This document shows positions 47,008 to 51,031 of a DNA stretch of 51,031 nucleotides, piece by piece. The stretch lies in assembly GCA_947364395.1 (NCBI GenBank), contig CANASS010000010.1, positions 1 to 51,031 of the forward strand, in the 5' to 3' direction. This stretch comes from an uncultured bacterium. GTDB taxonomy: Bacteria > Bacillota > Clostridia > Oscillospirales > Oscillospiraceae. The notes below the pieces were generated by a model. It saw nothing but the letters and a program-made list of their open reading frames with translations. It ran no database searches and had not been told where the DNA came from. The first letter of the stretch is position 1; each line of letters opens with the position of its first letter. The position numbers were made by a program, and so were the translations under genes.

Positions 47008-48933
47008 ATGAATTTGAGAACAACAATCAATTTGAACCAAAGCTGGACCTTCACGGGGCCGGACGGTTCGCCGCGCCCGGTGGACGTGCCCCACACCTGG
47101 AACAACATAGACGGCCAGGACGGGGGGAACGACTACTGGCGAGGCACCTGCGTCTACGAAAAGAATTTTCCGAAGCCGGAACTCAGCCCCGGCCAGCGGG
47201 TATACCTGGAATTCCAAGGGGTGAACGCCTCGGCGAAGGTGGAGCTGAACGGCTCGGAGGTGGGAACCCACGACGGGGGCTATTCCACCTTCCGCTGGGA
47301 CGTGACAGACCTCCTTCAGAAGGAGAACGCCCTCACCGTCCATGTGGACAACAGCCGGAACGACCGGGTGTACCCACAGAAGGCGGACTTCACCTTTTAC
47401 GGCGGCATTTACCGGGATGTGAATCTCATCCTGGTGAACAAGGACCACTTCGACCTGGACTACTTCGGGGGCCCCGGCCTCAAGGTGACCCCCGCCGTCA
47501 ACGGCTCCAACGGCCAGGTCCGGGTGGAGACCTTCCACCACGCGGACCGCGCCACGGTGGCCGTCCGCCTGCTGGACGGGGACGGCAAGGCCGTGGCGGA
47601 GGGCACGGGAACGGACTGCTCCCTGACCATTTCCAAGGTGCGGCTGTGGGACGGGGTGAAGGACCCCTATCTGTACACCTGCGAGGCCACGCTACTGATG
47701 GACGGCAGAGCGGTGGACCAGATCAGCACCCGGTTCGGTGTGCGCACCTTCTCGGTGGACCCGGAAAAGGGATTCTTCCTCAACGGGCGGCCCTATCCCC
47801 TCCACGGCGTGTCCCGCCACCAGGACTGGAAGGGCATCGGCAACGCCATCACAAAAGAGCACCACGACGCCGACATGGCCATGATCCGGGAGGTGGGGGC
47901 CAACACCATCCGGCTGGCCCACTACCAGCACGACCAGTATTTCTACGACCTGTGCGACCAGTACGGCATGGTGGTTTGGGCGGAGATCCCCTATATCTCC
48001 GAGCATATGCCCAACGGCCGGGACAACACCATCTCCCAGGCCAGGGAGCTGGTGGTTCAGAACTACAACCACCCCTCCATCGTGGTTTGGGGGGTGTCCA
48101 ACGAGATCACCATCTCCACCAAGGACAAGGCGGACATGCTGGACAACCACCGGGCGCTCAACGACCTGTACCACGAGATGGACCCCACCCGGCTGACCAC
48201 TCTGGCCTGCTACGCCATGTGCGGGCCCTTCAACAAATCCGCCCACATCACCGACCTGGTGAGCTGGAACCTGTATCTGGGCTGGTACGTGCCGGGGCTG
48301 TTCCTCAACGACCTGTGGATGGGCTTCTTCCATTTCCGCTACCCGAAACGCCCCCTGGGCTACTCCGAGTACGGCTGCGAAGCCATGCCCAACCTCCACT
48401 CCTCCAAGCCCCGCCGGGGGGACCACACCGAGGAATATCAGTGTGTTTACAATGAATACATGCTGAACTGTTTCGCCAAGCACCCATACCTGTGGGCCAC
48501 CCATCTGTGGAATATGTTCGACTTCGCCGCCGACGCCCGGGACCAGGGGGGCGAACCGGGGATGAACCACAAGGGCATCGTCACCTTCGACCGGAAGATC
48601 AAAAAAGACAGCTTCTATATCTACAAGGCGTGGTGGAGCGACCAGCCCTTCGTCCACATCTGCGGGCGGCGGTACGCCGACCGGCCCGAGGCGGTGACCA
48701 CGGTGAAGGTGTACTCCAACCAGAAGAAGGTGGCATTGTACGCCAACGGGACGCTCATTGAGGAGAAATCCGGGGACAAGGTATTTGAATTCAAGGTCCC
48801 GCTCAGCGGCCAGGTGGAACTGAAGGCGGCGGCGGGAGACTGTACGGACTCCTGTGTCCTCCGGCATGTGGATACACCGAACCCCTCGTATAAACTTCAG
48901 GGAAAAAGCTCCAATAGCGCGAACTGGGTGTAA
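47008..48933 (+). CDS. Glycoside hydrolase family 2 (beta-glucuronidase or beta-galactosidase)
   Basis: This 641-residue enzyme has no signal peptide and is predicted to be cytosolic. The sugar-binding domain (VPHTWNNIDGQDGGNDYWRGTCVYEK) comes first, then an Ig-like domain, then the TIM barrel. The acid/base is Glu366 in WGVSNEIT and the likely nucleophile is Glu454 in YSEYGCEA. Asn520-His-Lys522 (MNHKGIVTFDRK) has the N-x-K form that contacts the carboxylate in beta-glucuronidases, but similar strings occur in some GH2 beta-galactosidases. The adjacent GPH transporter and uxuA favour hexuronides. Start: ATG 47008 directly abuts GGGAGG, so either the upstream GGGGGCG acts as the site or the in-frame TTG at 47014 is the true start, as it has ideal spacing to GGGAGG. 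Confidence 0.88.
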   Translation: MNLRTTINLNQSWTFTGPDGSPRPVDVPHTWNNIDGQDGGNDYWRGTCVYEKNFPKPELSPGQRVYLEFQGVNASAKVELNGSEVGTHDGGYSTFRWDVTDLLQKENALTVHVDNSRNDRVYPQKADFTFYGGIYRDVNLILVNKDHFDLDYFGGPGLKVTPAVNGSNGQVRVETFHHADRATVAVRLLDGDGKAVAEGTGTDCSLTISKVRLWDGVKDPYLYTCEATLLMDGRAVDQISTRFGVRTFSVDPEKGFFLNGRPYPLHGVSRHQDWKGIGNAITKEHHDADMAMIREVGANTIRLAHYQHDQYFYDLCDQYGMVVWAEIPYISEHMPNGRDNTISQARELVVQNYNHPSIVVWGVSNEITISTKDKADMLDNHRALNDLYHEMDPTRLTTLACYAMCGPFNKSAHITDLVSWNLYLGWYVPGLFLNDLWMGFFHFRYPKRPLGYSEYGCEAMPNLHSSKPRRGDHTEEYQCVYNEYMLNCFAKHPYLWATHLWNMFDFAADARDQGGEPGMNHKGIVTFDRKIKKDSFYIYKAWWSDQPFVHICGRRYADRPEAVTTVKVYSNQKKVALYANGTLIEEKSGDKVFEFKVPLSGQVELKAAAGDCTDSCVLRHVDTPNPSYKLQGKSSNSANWV

Positions 48934-49262
48934 AGAAGCGCGAGCGCAGGCGCATAGGGGAGCTTGGACCGAAGCGAGAACAAAAGCCCAGCCGCCGGAA
49001 AGCGGCGGGTTTTGTTCGAGTTCGGAGGGAAAGCGACCCGGCCATGCGCCCAACGCGAGCGTGACAAGAAAGCGCGGAGCCGTCGCGAGCAGCACGGATG
49101 GACTGGAGCGAGGCCGAGCGCAGGCCCGCGCAAGCGGGCCGGAGACTAGGCCGAGTCGGAGGGCGCTGTGTGCCGGTGGCACACAGCGCCGACCGAGCCA
49201 AAGGCGAGACAGCCGTGCGTCGCGAGCAGGCGCAGCGTGACAAGGAAGCGCGACAACATTTA
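48934..49262. repeat. Dispersed intergenic repeat, copy E (inverted, two modules)
   Basis: This lies between the GH2 and transporter genes of one apparent operon. The complement contains the same blocks as copies A-C: TTGTCACGCTGCGCCTG, CTCGCGACGCACGGCT, CTCCAGTCCATCCG, GACGGCTCCGCGCTTTCTTG and CTCGCTTCGGTCCAAGCTCC. It holds hairpins at 48980-49015 (CAAAAGCCC.../...GGGTTTTG), 49123-49140 (GGCCCGC/GCGGGCC) and 49162-49190 (GGCGCTGTGTGCC/GGCACACAGCGCC, perfect 13 bases). Confidence 0.85.
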
Positions 49263-49276
49263 GAGGAGGAGAGTCC

Positions 49277-50857
49277 ATGAGCCAAGAAGCCAACACCGGC
49301 CTGAACCGGGCCAAACCATATCAATTGGTGCTGTTTCCCCTGAACAACGGCGCCACCAACGTGTATTTCGTCCTGATTCTGTCCTATGTGGCCCAGTTCG
49401 GCTCCAGTATCCTGAAGCTGGGCATGTTCGCCTCCATCATGGTGACGGTGATGCGGGTGGCCGACGCCGTCACCGACCCCATCATCGGGGCCATGATGGA
49501 CCGAACCAGCACACGCATCGGCAAATTCCGGCCCTTCATGATCCTGGGCAGCGCCGTCATGGCGGTGTCCGTGGTCTGCCTGTATATCCTGACCCCGCTG
49601 ATTCCCGAGACCACAATGTGGCTGCGCTATGTGGCCTTTGTGGTGGTCTACTTCGTGTGGGTCATCGGCTACACCTTCCAGACCTCCTGCACCCGGGCGG
49701 GCCAGACGGTGCTCACCAACGACCCCAACCAGCGGCCCATGTTCACCATTTTCAACACGGTGGGCTCCCTGCTGGGCATGGGCGTGATGCAGTTCATGAT
49801 CCCGCTGATTAAGGGGATGTACGACGTGAAGGACGAGGCGGGCAACGTCATCGTGTCCGGCTACTCCGACCCCACGGTGTTCCGCATCATCACCCCCATC
49901 GGCATCGCCATCTCCGTGCTGCTCACCATCCTGGCCATCATCGGCATCGCCGAGAAGGACAACCCCAAGTATTACGGCATCGGCGGTGACAAGCAGGAAA
50001 AGGTCAAAATGTCCGAGTATGTGGAGATCATCCGGGACAACAAGCCCATGCAGCGGCTGATGGTGGCGGGCGCGGGGTGCAAGCTGGCCTTAGCCATCGC
50101 CACCAACACCACCGTTTTGTTGGCACTCTATGGAATCTTGATGGGCAATTATAACTCCCTGTATCTGCCCATGATGGTGCTGGGCTACGTGTGCGCGGTG
50201 CCCTTCTTCCTGCTGTCCATGCGCACCTCCCAGAAGCTGGGCCAGCGGGCCTCCCTGATCCGCTACGTGTCTGTGGCCCTGGTCTGTTACGTGGGCGTGC
50301 TGGCCCTGCTGCTGCTCAGCGACCACGGCAATCCGGCCCGTATGCTGGCCTTCCCCTTCCAGGGCGGCGGGGCCATCAACCTGTACACCATCTTGTTCAT
50401 CGTGTGTTTCGGCATCGGCTACGGGGCCTACTACGCCACCGCCGACATGCCCATCCCCATGGTGGCCGACTGCTCCGATTACGAGACCTACCGCTCCGGC
50501 AAATATATCCCCGGCATCATGGGCACACTATTCTCTCTGGTGGATAAACTGGTGTCCTCCCTGGCCCAGACCCTGGTGGCGTTCATCTTCCTCATTTTCG
50601 CCGGCCTCAGCGACCTGCCCACCGACAGCACCCCCTATTCCGGCGGCATCAAAGTTGCGGTGATCGTCATGTTCTGCGTCATCCCCATGCTGGCCTGGGC
50701 GGCCACCCTGCTGGCCATGAAGGGCTACGCCCTGACGGGGGAAAAGATGAAGACCATCCAGGCGGTGAACGCCGCCCGGAAGGAGGCCGTGGCGGGCGGC
50801 ATGAGCCTGGAGCGGGCCATGAAGGAAATTACGGACGACACAGTAAAGACGGCATAA
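49277..50857 (+). CDS. GPH-family (MelB/UidB-type) sugar:cation symporter
   Basis: This is a 526-residue, 12-helix inner-membrane transporter. The family signature after the second helix is DAVTDPIIGAMMDRTSTRIGKFRPFMILG (the DxxxDPxxGxxxD motif that binds the coupling cation in MelB), and VADCSDYETYRSGKYIPGIMGTLFSLVDKLVSSLAQTL is the typical C-half segment. Members carry glycosides such as melibiose, xylosides or glucuronides with Na+ or H+. The start has GAGGAGGAGAG upstream. Its place between GH2 and uxuA suggests glucuronide import. The substrate is inferred. Confidence 0.92.
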   Translation: MSQEANTGLNRAKPYQLVLFPLNNGATNVYFVLILSYVAQFGSSILKLGMFASIMVTVMRVADAVTDPIIGAMMDRTSTRIGKFRPFMILGSAVMAVSVVCLYILTPLIPETTMWLRYVAFVVVYFVWVIGYTFQTSCTRAGQTVLTNDPNQRPMFTIFNTVGSLLGMGVMQFMIPLIKGMYDVKDEAGNVIVSGYSDPTVFRIITPIGIAISVLLTILAIIGIAEKDNPKYYGIGGDKQEKVKMSEYVEIIRDNKPMQRLMVAGAGCKLALAIATNTTVLLALYGILMGNYNSLYLPMMVLGYVCAVPFFLLSMRTSQKLGQRASLIRYVSVALVCYVGVLALLLLSDHGNPARMLAFPFQGGGAINLYTILFIVCFGIGYGAYYATADMPIPMVADCSDYETYRSGKYIPGIMGTLFSLVDKLVSSLAQTLVAFIFLIFAGLSDLPTDSTPYSGGIKVAVIVMFCVIPMLAWAATLLAMKGYALTGEKMKTIQAVNAARKEAVAGGMSLERAMKEITDDTVKTA

Positions 50858-50943
50858 GTTCGCGAGGGCTTTCTACCTTTATATTTGCCGCTTCCCCCGC
50901 CGGGGCGGGAAAGCACAGGAGATAGTTTGAGGAGGGATTTTCC

Positions 50944-51031
50944 ATGAAAATGACATGGCGCTGGTACGGCGAAGGTAACGACCAGATCAAGCTGTCCGAC
51001 ATCAAGCAGATCCCCGGGGTGGAGGGCATTG
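50944..51031 (+). CDS. uxuA: Mannonate dehydratase, N-terminal part (cut by window edge)
   Basis: ATG 50944 follows GAGGAGGG. The 29 visible residues MKMTWRWYGEGNDQIKLSDI and KQIPGVEGI match the invariant start of UxuA (M-x-x-T-x-R-W-[YF]-G-x-x-D ... I-x-Q-I-P-G-V), which dehydrates D-mannonate to 2-keto-3-deoxygluconate in glucuronate breakdown. It lies 86 bases after the transporter on the same strand with no clear terminator between, so it probably continues the operon. Confidence 0.85.
   Translation, partial: MKMTWRWYGEGNDQIKLSDIKQIPGVEGI

Noticed and set aside
48854..49280. Small reading frames in the GH2-transporter gap
   Set aside because: They are formed by the dispersed repeat, which is open in several frames, and have no ribosome sites or homology-like features.

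Overview
The window reads as a chromosomal segment of a GC-rich, Gram-positive, anaerobic gut Firmicute, most likely of the Oscillospiraceae/Ruminococcaceae group (Flavonifractor-, Lawsonibacter- or Intestinimonas-like). The reasons are strong AGGAGG-type ribosome binding sites, a glgD regulatory subunit beside glgC, the divergent second type IIA topoisomerase pair typical of Clostridia, a circularly permuted GH3 enzyme and a hexuronide-use locus. The taxonomy is inferred from gene content only. No rRNA, tRNA, CRISPR or prophage was seen.

Layout. 1-2.1 kb: the start of a lipoprotein gene cut by the window edge, a divergent AraC regulator, a decayed DUF3021-like fragment and a low-GC GNAT gene. 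2.1-6.5 kb: glnS, an unknown lipoprotein and a YitT-family membrane protein, separated by copies of a dispersed intergenic repeat that carries terminator-like hairpins. 6.5-13.3 kb: topoisomerase IV-like subunits A and B, split by a secreted stalk-domain protein and flanked by two copies of a MITE-like element. 13.3-17.9 kb: a sugar-isomerase-like TIM barrel protein, a chemoreceptor with a CZB domain, an AI-2E-family transporter and a small conserved protein.

18.1-29.3 kb, all on the minus strand: glgB-glgC-glgD-glgA from one strong promoter, then glgP with its own promoter and a hairpin/terminator leader, then a ROK glucokinase and pgi. These genes make glycogen from glucose-1-phosphate, degrade it and link both directions to glucose-6-phosphate and fructose-6-phosphate. 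GlgB carries an unusual tail of four 19-residue basic/acidic repeats. 29.5-37.2 kb: rpoB-rpoC from a strong promoter that faces another promoter on the opposite strand.

37.3-42.1 kb: accessory genes, namely a small membrane protein, DUF1294, DUF2971 with a possible attenuator leader, an in-frame RHH-antitoxin/unknown-domain fusion, and a flotillin. 42.1-51.0 kb: a carbohydrate locus with a membrane-anchored permuted GH3, a small four-helix membrane protein, a divergent TetR regulator, a GH2 enzyme, a GPH-family sugar transporter and the start of uxuA (mannonate dehydratase). Together these suggest use of glucuronides or other hexuronides. Nearly all other long reading frames are antisense shadows of these GC-rich genes.

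Start codons were chosen by ribosome binding site and promoter position. Coordinates were counted by hand and promoter or hairpin edges may be off by one base.
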